In this document: in pieces, positions 1 to 11,830 of the stretch
Numbering within the stretch: position 1 is the stretch's first letter
How the letters are laid out: every line of letters starts with the position of its first letter
NCBI GenBank assembly: GCA_025766275.1
Contig: JAFKAC010000052.1
Coordinates: forward strand, 62,001 to 126,000
Reading direction: 5' to 3'
DNA length: 64,000 nt
Origin: Lactarius indigo
Lineage: Eukaryota; Basidiomycota; Agaricomycetes; Russulales; Russulaceae
Made by a program: the position numbers and the translations under genes
The notes under the pieces: generated by a model
Seen by the model: only the letters and a program-made list of their open reading frames with translations
Database searches by the model: none
Told to the model about the DNA's origin: nothing

Positions 1-1679
1 AATATGTTGATCATGACTTATGCCCACGCTCGCGCAAGTGGAGATGTTAGCCTGATAGGCAGATATGTACGTACGAAGCTCCTCTTTGGAACCCTTACAG
101 GACCAACAAAGCCGGACAGTATGATCTGCTGACTTCCTGGGCTGATTACTTGTCTGACGCGACACTGTTGATATACGACCAGTGCGCTATCTCTTTTAAT
201 GATTCCTATTATCGACAACTTGAATGAGTATCTACATAGGTCCTCTGCGGATGGTTTGTCGGCCGACAATCAAACTAACCTTGCGATCAAGGGTATTATT
301 GCTGTCGAGGCTATGTCTAAAATGAGCTCAATTGTCAAGCAGGATGCTGATGTCGACAAGTATTCTGTCTGTGTAGATATTTTGGGTGTTGCGTAGCGAT
401 TGACCGGTCTATAGAGTACAGCTGCGGGTCTTTACGCCCAATGGACGAGCCTTGCACTGACAAGTGATAAACATTTGCTCGCAACGTACGGACAAGTGGG
501 CTCGTGGACATTGGGTTATAATCTATTTGCCGATGTATGGTTAAACACCAGCATCGTGGAATCATCCGTCTGTGTCTGCTGATTTCTGCCTCATCTTGAC
601 ACTCATCTGAGTCGGTTTCCAGATCTATGATGGTCAAAGTAATTTTATTAATAACCTCTCACTGGCATTAGCTTCGAATCACAGCGGTCTTGGCATGCCA
701 GTCGATAACCTTGGCGCTGTCTCAAGCATTCAAGCAAGCATTCCAGTATCCGGTCAGTAGAGTTGAACTTTGAAGTCGTCTCAACTGATGTGGTTTAGGA
801 TGGAGCTTGTTTGCGGCCGCCATGACCCCAGATCAAGACCTACGCACAAAGCTTATTTTTAACACTCACACTCTAGAGCTCTCATCGTATGGGATCAACT
901 TGGAATCGATCCAAGCCCCTGAGTAAGTTCCTCGCGATTTGCATTTGTCAGGTGAATTAATATTACCGTGTCTCCACTAGCCCGGCACAGGGCGCGATGT
1001 ATGCGCCTTTAGCACTGAAGTTCGTATATGGCGCCTTATTTTCGAGGCTCCGACTTACTTTTTTCTCAGAGCACCCGTCGTCCTAATAACACCTACTGGG
1101 ACCGTGACGGCATCAACTCCTCCGCACACCGGCGTCTCAGTGGTTACCAGGGGTGTCATAGGCGGCGTTGCATCTTTGCTCGCGATTGGGGCCATGGCCT
1201 TGGTAGTATGGCGTCGACGAAGACAAAGTCACAAGCGCGCATCCGTTGGGCCGTCGTTTCAGAGCGAAATCATATCCGTGGGTACGCAGGCCACAGTGAC
1301 GCCATTCAATCCAACAGGGCCAACCCTTACCGCGGCAGCACCACTGGACGCAGGGCCTGAGACGGACCTGCGACAACTATTGGTCCACCCCCCACCTGCC
1401 CTAGAGGGCCCACCTGCGGTGACCGTTCCCGTTGGTTTGTCGGGCAAGGAGCTTGCTCGGCTCCGTTCGTTGGCAAACGCATCGTATTCTCAACCCACGG
1501 GCGGGTGGCCATCCGATCCTCCTTTAGTCGCCACCACCGAGGTTGCGGCAAATGCGGCCACATCTTCACCTGAAGCTCAGAGACTCCGATTGGAAAATAA
1601 CATTTTGAGGCATGAAATAGAACAACTCCGTGGGGGGACATCTGAATTTCCGCCTAGTTATGCCAGTGGCGCTGCATAG
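1..1679 (+). CDS. Glutaminase A-like protein (GtaA/DUF1793 family) with C-terminal membrane anchor, 3' part
   Basis: The 5' end lies outside the window. Spliced exons (about 1-66, 120-181, 240-366 and further) read as the C-terminal helical domain of fungal glutaminase A: NMLIMTYAHA, then TSWADYLSDATL, NQTNLAIKGIIAVEAMSKM, GSWTLGYNLFADVWL and MPVDNLGAVS. The family hydrolyses glutamine and is normally secreted. After the segment WSLFAAAMTPDQDLRTKLI and two small introns, the last exon carries a Pro/Thr-rich stalk, one transmembrane helix (GVIGGVASLLAIGAMALVVW, about 1150-1210), a stop-transfer WRRRR and a ~130-residue cytoplasmic tail ending in a short coiled coil. This predicts a cell-surface enzyme tethered to the plasma membrane. 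Family membership is well supported by motifs; exon limits between 400 and 1100 are approximate. Confidence 0.75.
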
Positions 1680-2115
1680 TAGTTGCATAGTAGTCTAGCT
1701 CCCTTCGCTGTATTCGAACCAAGATTCGAACATATTAGGATGATTGTCTTAGAACCTCCGCGCACGGTTCATATGTAAGCAAATCCGGCCCGCCCTCCTT
1801 GCAACAAGTAGGTTTTTTGTTTTTGAATTCATTTTTGCTTGCATTTTTGTGCGCCTGAGGGCAGAATACCCTGTGTCGCACACTTTCAGTATACTACACA
1901 TCATGTCTCTCCGCTATCCAGCTTCCTCTTTTTATATCTTAGGTCTCCCCCGTAAGAGAAGCGATAAGTAGATATCTTACTGGTAAGGGTTATTCCCAAC
2001 CATATCACACCATTTGCGCACATCCTGCATCGTGTTCTCTCCAATTGTCATACTCGAACAGAGGAAAGCGCCGTAATAATGCCTGCAGCCTCCAACACTC
2101 CAAAAACAGTAAAGT
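1680..2115. other. Intergenic, contains a LINE 3'-end remnant
   Basis: No gene seen. A T-rich tract followed by TTTTTGTGCGCCTGAGGG and TACCCTGTGTCGCAC (about 1808-1960) matches segments at 46.25 kb and 52.06 kb. It is read as the 3' tail of a minus-strand non-LTR element. Confidence 0.5.
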
Positions 2116-2691
2116 TCATGCAATCAGTGTGGAAGCGGTGGCCGAATCATATTTGAATGTCGGAGGGATCTGCTGCTTGGTCTTATAGTAGCGCGCGAGA
2201 CGGTGAATGCGCGACTCGATCAAGATCAAGCGGAACTTCGAGTCCTTGTCCTTGCGGTTCGTCTCAAGGTGCTTTCGTACAGCGACTGCCTTCTTGATTA
2301 AGTGCCAGAGGTCCTCCGGGATCGAGGGTGCAAGACCTGCGCCACCGCCGTGCGCCCCAGTCAGAACCGACCCCTGCAATGGATGAAAGGAGGCGCACCG
2401 TTCGACTTGAGGATACGGAGGATTTTGTTGCCCGTGACGAAACGCACTTGGGGGATACCGTGCGAGTCACGCAGGGCAACACCAATCTGCGACGGTGTGA
2501 GACCCTTGCGCGCGAGCTTAATGATGTTCTCGACAACATCATCGGGTGTCGTTTTTAACCACGATGGAGGAGATCGGCGGTAAGGTAGGGCAGAGGACGC
2601 TAGATTGGGTCGGCTTCAGAAAGTGTCACTTGATCTCCGGGGTATAGTCAAACGTACAAATGCCCTTTCCGGGAGCGTGCATACGACCCAT
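2116..2691 (-). CDS. RPS13: 40S ribosomal protein uS15 (S13)
   Basis: Small-subunit ribosomal protein that binds 18S rRNA. There are three exons on the minus strand: 2691-2658, 2599-2399 and 2336-2116. Exon 1 gives [12 protein letters not shown], and the Ser codon is split by a GTACGT donor. Exon 2 runs [20 protein letters not shown] to LRILKSNG. Exon 3 runs [20 protein letters not shown], then [20 protein letters not shown], and ends TASTLIA. Phases match at both introns and the protein is full length for the family (about 150 residues). It is transcribed divergently from the eS6 gene 331 bp away, which suggests a shared ribosomal-protein promoter. Confidence 0.96.
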
Positions 2692-3022
2692 GGCGATACT
2701 GTAACGAAACAAATGAGAAACATGGTCTGAAGGCCGCAGCGGGTCACACACGTATTTTAAGGCGAAAAAGTCTTGAACTTGAGGTGATGCCCGACTTGAG
2801 ATTGTTGGTGGACGCGACGAGCGGTGTAGATGTCACGCGTGACTTGTGGCTTGGATGAGCTGTACAGTTCCAAACCTTGTTTTTCCCTCCTGGTTCAGTT
2901 GGCCTTCAAGGCTTCCCGCTAGACTGATTCATTATCGACGTCGTCGTCGCCGACGGTCTCACGGCCATTCAATCATCTTCTAGCCAAATACCACACTTTG
3001 GTCAATTTAACTTTATTCCACT
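2692..3022. promoter_or_regulatory. Shared divergent promoter region of uS15 and eS6
   Basis: This 331-bp gap separates the start codons of two ribosomal protein genes on opposite strands. No TATA box could be assigned. Co-regulation is inferred from the arrangement only. Confidence 0.5.
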
Positions 3023-4206
3023 ATGAAGCTCAACATCGCCAGTGCGTCCTCATGCTTGCTACGCTCACCGTTTACTCGATCTTTGTAATACAGATCCCGC
3101 AACGGGGCAACAGAAGACTATCGATATTGACGATGAGAGGAAATAGTGAGAAATCTCCACTTTCGTTTGCATACAGGTTTGACCTTTACTTTCCAGTCGC
3201 GTCTTCTATGACAAGAAGTTGTCCCAGGAAGTACCTGGAGAAGCTGTTGGCGACGAGTTTAAGGGCTATATCTTCCGCATCTCTGGCGGTAACGACAAGC
3301 AGGGTTTCCCCATGAAACAGGGTGTCCTCGTTCCTCACCGTGTCCGCCTCCTTCTTGCCGATGGCCACTCGTGCTATCGCGAACGGCGCAAAGGCGAGCG
3401 GCGCCGCAAGTCCGTCCGCGGCTGCATCGTCGGGCCCGATATCGCCGTCCTTTCGCTTATCATCGTCAAGAAGGGTGACGACGAACTTCCCGGCCTCACC
3501 GACACCGTCCTACCCAAGCGTCTCGGCCCCAAGCGTGCGACCAAAATCCGCAAATTCTTCAACCTCTCCAAGGAGGATGATGTGCGCAAGTACGTCGTCA
3601 GGCGTGAAGTCACATCCCAAAAGAAGGAGGGTGCCAAGCCCTATCACAAGGCGTGAGTCTCATCATACTCTACTTCTGAGGAATATGCGACGGCTGACGC
3701 GCGCTACTTTTTTTGTTTTGTTTGCCAGTCCTAAGATCCAGCGGCTGGTTACTCCCTTACGTCTCCAGCGCCGTCGTCACCTTCGCGCTCTTAAGATTCG
3801 CCGGTTTGAACACCAGAAGGAACAGAAGACAGAGTTCGAGTACGTCGTATCCCTCCTCCCCTTCTCATAACGTCTGACTATGTACGTTTCTCCCAGCGCC
3901 CTTATTGCAAAACGCATCGCAGAGAAGAAGGAAAAGGCCGCTGCCTTCAAGGCATCACATAAGAAGTTCGTTTGTTTTATTATCTATGCGTTAGACAGCC
4001 CAGGAAGGCTTACCTCAAACTTGCAGGACGGCCTAAACGCAGTTTCTTATGCCAGGATCAGCCCTGTACTCTACATTTTCATGCGGCTTAGGTGTTACAT
4101 GACGCCATATACTCATGTCCTGTTTCTCTACATCTCATACTTCCCTGACGCAATCCCCTACGCAAATGACAGCCCGTATGTAGTTGATTCACGTAACTCA
4201 AGCTGA
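3023..4206 (+). CDS. RPS6: 40S ribosomal protein eS6
   Basis: Small-subunit protein and, in other eukaryotes, a target of TOR/S6-kinase signalling. Exons: 3023-3041, 3094-3145, 3197-3652, 3729-3839 and 3897-3965. They give MKLNIAN, then [22 protein letters not shown]-type [67 protein letters not shown] and [20 protein letters not shown]. The last splice is the least certain. A donor at 3966 joined to an acceptor ending at 4202 gives a protein ending K-N-stop at 236 residues, the usual fungal length. Otherwise the frame stays open to the same stop at 4206 with a non-family tail. Confidence 0.92.
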
Positions 4207-5500
4207 AAGAATATTCGGAAAATCCTTACCTGCTATCGCGCCATCCGTGAACTTCTGCTCGCTGGTGTCCAACCTGCACCGAATTTGCATCTGGCAGTGT
4301 CCCACGGGCACGCGATAGTTGGCGCTCGTTTGAGTTAGACGGAACCGCAGATTCTCGTCCGAGTCCCTGTGTGGCGAACCAAGGCCGTGCCATGCACCCT
4401 CACATTGCTGACCGTGACTGCTATTGCAGAAACATTTCGGGACCTGTTGCGGTGGAATGGCGTGTGTAGATTCCCTGAAGGGAACCAAAGCGTGTAAGCG
4501 GTCGCGAAAGTCCTAGGAACCAGCATGACTCCGTGTGGGCACCGTGAACCAGCCCATCTACTACTAATGTTCGTATATGTTCATATACGAAGTGACCGCC
4601 GAGTGACGAACAAGCAAGATGTGAGCGAGGTATATGAACCAACCATCTGGTTCAAGTTTGGTGATTCCTCATTAATGAGGGGCCTCATTCTCCAGCGACA
4701 GACTGTGTTGTGTTGCCTTTGGCCACTGTAAATGTGCAATAGACGCTGTTGATCTAGGGGTTCTTTCGTTTGTCATGTCATGGGGGCACCGTATGAATTT
4801 CATGGCACCGCCTTTGCCCATTGTGTGGGAAAAAGAAAGGCACCAGAGACGGGCCCAGGCGTCTCGAGGTTGCAACACGTGGCGCCCTCGTGGGGAGTTG
4901 GGGCACAACACCTGATGTACATTCCGTAAGGGCACGCCGTTGGGTGCTCCGATAAAATTACAAAGACGCGACCTAGGGTCGAAAAGCGCCGAATTACCAA
5001 GTCTTTCCAAGGATTTATATGATCCCCATTGATCAGCTTAGTGCACGCTTTGGCTCGGGAACTATGCGTTGTGTGCCAAACTCTCTAGCTCAGGCCGCGT
5101 GAGTCCCAGATAACGTCGCACAGGTCAACAGAAGCCGCTGAACCATCTCGGTGGCTATCGTGAGTATATTACGGACTGTAGGAACGTTGCTTTGGTTGGC
5201 ACCATCCTCGTCACGGTATTGTCTGCATATTGCAATGATGACTTTGTCGGTGTTTGAGTACCGACCGAGGATCGGACATATTGAACTCAAGACTGTATTA
5301 TGCTAGTCCATGGCACCGAGCTGGCAGCCTGGCACTCATCCTCCTCGCGAACATTCGTCGCAGCACTGCGCGACTCGGATGCGATACTAGGCCGAGTGCT
5401 CTGGGAGTGCCCAGAGACCGACTCCCTTTAAATACCCGTGCTCAGAGGAGCATACTACAACCCCCTTCATCTTTTGAGTTATTCCCACTCACTCAGGAAA
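4207..5500. other. Intergenic region, no convincing gene
   Basis: Short frames on both strands lack recognisable motifs or consistent splicing. A TATA-like TTTAAATA at 5427-5434 lies 67 bp before the next start codon and is the only site I would mark. Confidence 0.5.
5427..5434 (+). promoter_or_regulatory. TATA-like box of the downstream orphan gene
   Basis: TTTAAATA lies 67-74 bp upstream of the ATG at 5501, a normal spacing for a fungal TATA element. The transcript start has not been located. Confidence 0.45.
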
Positions 5501-6731
5501 ATGAAGACGGCTCCGTATACTATGCTCAAGATAGCGACTACTATCTTCGTCGTTTCGAATTGCTGTCTGCCCAAGACTTGCGTCGGTGCATCCCCGGTGC
5601 CCCCGTATGCTGTGCGTCCACCTCAGGCTACAGAAAGGTAAGAGCTTCCTTATCCTACAATTCTGAGTCATTTGTTTATTGTTGAACATATATCGTAGGA
5701 GTCCAGCGGCACGTGTATTGAATGAACAAGCGCACCTCGCATCTTCCAGCTCGAGCTCGGGCTTGAGGCCGACACTCGTCCATAGGGATCAAATGATAAC
5801 AGTGAGTAACTTCGCGAGATCCTTCATATTTCTGTGGAAGTCATGGCATTGATTCCGATGTATGTGACAGGACGAGAGACCCACTCCCACAATACCACAG
5901 GCCAAGCAGCAACAACAGAATCAGGAAGAGAAAGAATATACGAGTGCGATGCCATCTAGCAATGGAATGGGCATAGGTCCAGGGCCTATTGTTGTGAAGC
6001 CATCTGCGCTGCCTCAGCCTACTGAGGTACTGGCCCAGATGGGATCCTGCAACTTGGTGGTGCTCGAGGCAATGGCCTCGCTTGGCACTGGCGGCGTTAG
6101 TGCAACAGACAGCACAGCGCTGCCGATGGTGACTACGATAACGCCCAATATCTTGGGCACGATCACCCCAAGTGATGTGGCAACGGGTGGAGAGTCGAGT
6201 CCCGTCCCGCGCGGAGGCGGGATGGACGGTGGTAATCCCTGGGACCCCCAACCCCCTCACGGACCATTCCCTCCTGGTCCACAGCCTCATAATTCGCCAT
6301 CACCCACTTCTGGTCCCTCTCCACCCGCTTCTAGTCCCTCACCAACCACTTCTAGTCCCTCATCATTCACACCTTTGGACGTCACGCTTGTGAGTAGCGA
6401 CGGCACGCCACTGCCACCAGCCGCAATGCAGTGGGTACAGTGCATATTGGTGATCGGCAGTATTTCCTGCGCGGCCATATCCAAGGCGTGGAGCCTGGTG
6501 TCGCGTTATGAGGTCATATCCAAGGTGCGGAGCTGGGTGTCACGACGCGCGGGCTTCAGGGTGCACAAAGAGCAGCCAGGCCGCGAGGCTTGTGAAGATA
6601 AAGGTGGCACTCCCGAGTACGACGAAAGCATCGCCCCTAGTACCACCGTGAATGGCAGCCTGGACCTGGACAAGTGCCCCAAGTCTTCCTCGAGCCCATT
6701 TTTTCTGAAGCTGATGAAAATGCTATCGTGA
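5501..6731 (+). CDS. Orphan secreted/membrane protein, Pro/Ser/Thr-rich
   Basis: Three exons with matching phases: 5501-5637, 5699-5801 and 5871-6731, 366 residues. The N-terminus (MKTAPYTMLKIATTIFVVSN...) looks like a signal peptide or signal anchor. A Gln-rich stretch follows. Residues around 190-225 carry SP-rich repeats (SPSPTSGPSPPASSPSPTTS) of the kind that are O-mannosylated in cell-wall proteins. A hydrophobic segment (VQCILVIGSISCAAI, about 6437-6480) is followed by basic residues and two similar blocks, SLVSRYEVISK and SWVSRRAGF. I do not recognise the family. Membrane or wall location is inferred from composition. The gene stands alone between eS6 and the E1 dehydrogenase. Confidence 0.65.
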
Positions 6732-7954
6732 TAATGGCAGCAGTGACGGGACTTTATCGCTCTGATTGGGGCGTCTGAAAGAAGTGGAATTACTACAAAA
6801 CACGGTCGCAGAATAGAATTATGTACATAATGACTTGTCCTATTGAAAGGTAGTGTTCTGATCCGATAGCTCCGTGCGTCTCTCGTTCACGAGTAGAGTT
6901 AGCCGTGGTAAAATTGGAACTTGTAATTGTGATACTAGACCTCGCATACTATTACACGAGTCGCACGACCAACCCAAATGGATGCCATCGTCATGGCAGT
7001 ATGCCCCAGGCCGCCTTCCCCATCTCCCAGGATATTACGGCCAACAGTGAAGCCCTAATTACGGGGCCAGATATTGAATGTGACTATATCTGGAGCGTCG
7101 CCGAAGACTCGGACGTGAGGAATGCCACACCGATCCCGAGTAGCTGTGGCAGCTGCACGGTGCTGTAGTGGTGCCAGTGACATCCACCTTCGATCTGTGG
7201 TCGGCCATCTAGGCAACGGATTGGCACCCCTAGCACAGAATACTCCAGTAAATTCCACAGGGGAACTTCCATGTCGACTTGCAGTTCAAGTTCAGGTTGC
7301 CTGTGCGCTTCCATGAACTTGCGGGTAGCTGCAGAGTGACGTCAGTGGGTTATTAGTTACCTTGCTGGTTACTATGTCCTCGCTTGGAGCTTGGCACTGT
7401 ACCACTAGCAGGATTGACCACAAAGCAGTACTATAACTCGAACCGAATTGAACGGAAGTTTAAACAACAGATAGTAGTAGTAACACGAGGATTTTCACGC
7501 TGCAAGTTTCTTACTTGGTGCAAGGCAAGGCCCAAGGTCCCTCAGGCCTCAGGACCGTAAGCGAAGCCCGAACGTTTGAACTTTACAGTATGGGAAAAAG
7601 GAAACGCAACTAGTACTGTTAGAGTGCACTAGATCTATAGTACTAGTGCCACACTAATACTGCTGCTAGTCCCTCCTAGTGCTGCTAGAGTGACGTATAA
7701 TTTTTGTGTTCAAGTTGAACTATTGTAGTAAGGTGGCTGATGCGCCGATGACCAACGGTTATTCCGTCTAGCCGCCATGTTGCGCCATACCAGAAGTTCC
7801 GGCCGATCAAAACCCCAATGGTCCTTCCTCCAATTGTGAAAGTTACACGTTACACTCTCGCACTGACTACGACGATTGTGACGTAACTGGGTGCTTGCTT
7901 TCTTGCCATACAACCGCGCAGCTCACAAGGAGCCAGACGCGTGCGGGAGTCGTC
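6732..7954. other. Intergenic region, no convincing gene
   Basis: Only short overlapping frames without family motifs are present. Around 7600-7690 the trinucleotides agt/act recur in CTAGTACTGTTAG-like steps, a weak low-complexity patch. Confidence 0.4.
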
Positions 7955-10900
7955 ATGCCCTCTCTGATCCAACGTTCATCCGTTCGGCAGTTTCGAAAGG
8001 CGCTGGATACACGCCGGTACTATCAGGACGAATCTTTTGGGTTTCGCAAGCCACGCGAGTTCACATTGCCCGACTGTGAGTTAGTTTTTTTTGGCACGCG
8101 GGGGCCCTGCAACATATATGCCTCCGTTATCGGAGTCCTAGACCTGTTGCATTCTCTGCCAAGTGACGTGCCTGACCACATCCCCTTCTTCCCCAGATTC
8201 TGCCACGCAACTGCAGAACCGTGACAAAAACGCGCCTCTCCTCCGATATGTCGACTCGCTCCGCATGCATGGGCACCGTGCTGCACGCATAGACCCCTTG
8301 GACCTGCTCCATCGCGAGGACGTTGGCGCGCTCGACGCCAAGCGGTATGGGCTCGTTGATGGCGCAAAGTCGTACGACGTCAACGGGATATTATGGACGA
8401 AACGTGTTGGCGAGGCGCCCGAAACTCCGGAGCATTGGACCCTGCGCGACATCACGAACCACCTCCACTCGGTGTACGTGGGGCGCATCGCATACGAGTA
8501 CATGCACTCCTCGTCCAAGACCGAGCGTCTTTGGTTCTCGCATATCCTGGAAGCGCGCACGCCGCCGCTTCTAGACATTCGCCAGAAGAAGCGCATTCAT
8601 GAACTTCTCGTGCATAGCGAGACGCTCGATCAGTTCCTCCAACTGAAGTTTCCCAACTTGAAGCGCTATGGTCTGGAAGGCGGCGAATCGATGATCCCCG
8701 CGCTCGACGCATTGTTCTCGGTTGCGGCTCGAGGTCCGAGGCCTTTTATTTCTCGGCATTCAAAACGTCTTCGCTCATTCGAGTTTTTGTAACAGCCGGT
8801 GTGGAACATATCGTGCTCGCTATGCCCCACAGAGGCCGTCTGAACTTATTGACGGGTTTGCTACAGCTATCACCGGCTTCTCTCTTTCACAAAATCAAGG
8901 GTGGCTACGAGATTCCCGAAGAGTTGGGAGCAACTGGCGATGTCGTCAGTCACTTAGGTGAGACCATCCTGCTTCCATCTGCCACCCATGTTGAAAGTCC
9001 CCCAGCCGCGTCGCCAACGTTGTCGTACGAAGGCTCCGACATTAACGTGTCTTTGTTACCCAACCCTTCGCACTTGGAGGCTGTGAGCCCCGTTGCGCTC
9101 GGGAAAACGCGGGCGAAGCAATACTCGCTCCTCAATATTTCTCCAAGCGACTGCAAGCTGGGTGACAAGGCAATGTGCGTTCAATTACATGGCGATGGGA
9201 GCTTCACCGGGCAGGGCGTGGTAATGGAGACACTTGGTCTGAGTAAGTTCGTGCAAAGCGTTTGAATTCCCTTGATTCACCAAGTGCATCAGGCAATCTT
9301 CCCCATTTCACGAGTGGGGGAAGCGTTCACATAGTTGTCAAGTGAGTGCCTTCTTGACCTCGTTTCTCATATAGTCTTCATTTGTCTAGTAACAAGTAAG
9401 TATTTTTTTTCATCTTGGCCGACATCCTGCTGAAACAGTTCCTGTAGTATCGGGTACACAACTCCTGCTTCGAGCGCGCGTTCTTCCTTGTACTGCTCTG
9501 ATGTTGGCAAGATGATCAACGCTCCCGTACTTCACGTCAATGGAGACTACCCGGAAGGCAGGAGGGCCATCTTTCTTAGCTTCTTCTACTCACCACCCTT
9601 TGCAGACGTCGCTCGCGCTATCGATATCGCTTTCCAATATCGGCATCAATTCCGCAAGGATGTCATAATCGACCTTCTCGTTTACCGCCGCTGGCACGTC
9701 TCTTCTACCGTCGATCGTGGACCGTACTGAGCATACCGACACTCACAGGGGCCACAATGAGCTAGACGAACCTGCATTCACTCAGCCGTTGATGTACGAG
9801 AAGATCAGGTCTAGAAAATCGGTCCCTGCGCTGTACGAAGAAGGACTGATCGTGCGTTTCTTGCACCTGTCCCCTCTCGCGACCTCGTTTCTGAAGTGCT
9901 TGAGTCCAGTCGGATGACGTCCTTACGTCTGCCGATGCCCGAGGCGTGCGTGATGCGATACGCGGTCAACTGGACGCCGAGCTAGCTCAAGCAGACGCGT
10001 ATGTTCCAATTACAACAATGTTGCAGGGCCAATGGGAAGGCCTAGTTTGGCCCGCATCCGAAAAAGCCGAACATGATCCCGTGACGGGTGTGGCACGCGA
10101 AGTGCTTGAGAAAGCCGGACGTGCGAGCGTCGCGGTTCCTGCGGGCTTTGTGCGCCCATACATTACTACAACGGCCTTGACCTGTTGACGCATGAGCAGG
10201 AGATCCATCCACGACTGCAACGCCACGTGAAGCACCGGTTGCAGGCTATTGAGAAGGGCGTTGGTTTGGACTGGGCTACCGCCGAGGTGAGGAACGAGCA
10301 GTCTCTCCGGAACGTTCCGGCTGATGTTCGGGCAACGGTTCTCAGGCTATGGCGTTCGGATCTTTGATGTTGGAAGGGTGCGATGTCCGTATCTCGGGGC
10401 AAGATGTAGGTCGCGGAACATTTAGCCAGAGGTTTGTGGCCGGTCAATTGGGACCAGTGAAGAGCGCTGATTTGTGGGGCTGTGCAGGCATGCCATGCTC
10501 GTTGACCAGAGGACGGAGTCCGTCGTCGTTCCTCTGAACACAGAATTAGGTTCACCAGGAAAACTCGAGCTCGCAAATAGTATGTGCTTCTATATGTGGC
10601 GTATCGACCGAGAAACGATTCTATCCTATCCAGGTTCTTTGAGCGAGCTGGCCGTTCTCGGCGTAAGTCTCGCTTCAATTCACTGGTTCATGACTTTCTA
10701 AAACTGGAAATGCGCAGTTTGAGTATGGCTTGAGCTGGGAGAAGCCGAACATGTTGCCGATTTGGGAAGCTCAGGTACATGTGACTTGATTTGGAAATAC
10801 TGGCCAGCACGCTAATCTCGGGTTGATCGTTGCTTGCAGTTTGGGGACTTTTTTAATGGTGCTCAGGTGAGGCATATTGGGATCCCCTGGGAAAATTAAT

Positions 10901-11830
10901 TCGTATTCATAACTACAGGTCGTCATCGACACTTTCATCTCATCCGCAGAGAGTATGTAACTTGAAACCATGCTATGTCCCTGATGTCCATTGAATCTGA
11001 TGTTTTGATCTCTTAAAAAGCCAAGTGGCTGAAACAGAGCGGCATCGTCCTACTTCTCCCTCACGGCCTTGATGGTGCTGGCCCGGAACACTCATCTTCA
11101 CGGCTGGAGCGCATGCTACAGGTCGGATCCAGTACTGCTGGAGTGTCACGTTTGACTGACCTTCGCACGTAGCTCACGGATGACCGCTTCGAGGTTACTG
11201 ATACGCGTGCGAATGTGAACATGCACGTCACCTTTCCAACGACCCCGGCGCAATACTTCCATCTGCTCCGCCGTCAGATCAAGCGCAACTTCCGGAAGCC
11301 GCTGATCGTTGGTGCGCCGAAAGGTCTTTTGCGTCTTCCTGTATGTACCTTTTTTTAGTTCATGCGTGAGAGGGTTGATTGATCCGATTCCACAGGCCGC
11401 ATCTTCGTCATTGTCCGATCTGGAGGAGTCACGAACATTCCAGCCGGTGCTGCGCGACCCACTCGTTGAAGCGCAGCACGCCGAGCGCGTTGTTCTCGTC
11501 TCGGGGAAGCTGTACTATGATCTCGTAAAAGAGCGGGAGGCGCGGGGGCTCCAGGAGCGGGTCGCGCTCGTCAGATTGGAAGAGTTGTGCCCGTTCCCAT
11601 TCGATGCGCTACGCGAGGTGCTCCGCGGTGCCGGTGAGGTGCGCTGGGTGCAGGAGGAGCCGCGTAACCAGGGGGCTTGGACGCACGTCGCACCACGCGT
11701 AGCTCAGGTCCTCGGGAGACCACTCGTGTACCACGGACGTCACGAGGATGCGGTGCCTGCGCCCGGCGTTGGTAAGCTGTATCGCACCCAGCAAGAGGCA
11801 GTAATCAAAGGGGCATATGAGGGCCTCTGA
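7955..11830 (+). CDS. Mitochondrial 2-oxoacid dehydrogenase E1, DHTKD1 type (probable 2-oxoadipate dehydrogenase)
   Basis: A thiamine-diphosphate-dependent E1 subunit that decarboxylates 2-oxoadipate (lysine/tryptophan breakdown) or 2-oxoglutarate. ATG 7955 opens an Arg-rich presequence ([20 protein letters not shown]), then [17 protein letters not shown]. About 17 exons follow in correct phase. They show [20 protein letters not shown], the ThDP/active-site region [114 protein letters not shown], and the C-terminal transketolase fold ending at 11830. The order and spacing fit DHTKD1 rather than the longer OGDH E1. Odd points are a 6-nt microexon (9390-9395) and two GC-AG introns near 9560 and 9700. 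The frame is otherwise intact. Confidence 0.93.

Noticed and set aside
3374..3637. Antisense frame across the main eS6 exon
   Set aside because: A shadow of the eS6 coding sequence with no motif of its own.
4198..4488. Minus-strand frame with several Cys residues (RCRLDTSEQKFTDGAIAG)
   Set aside because: No family resemblance, no consistent splicing or signal peptide. Kept as intergenic.
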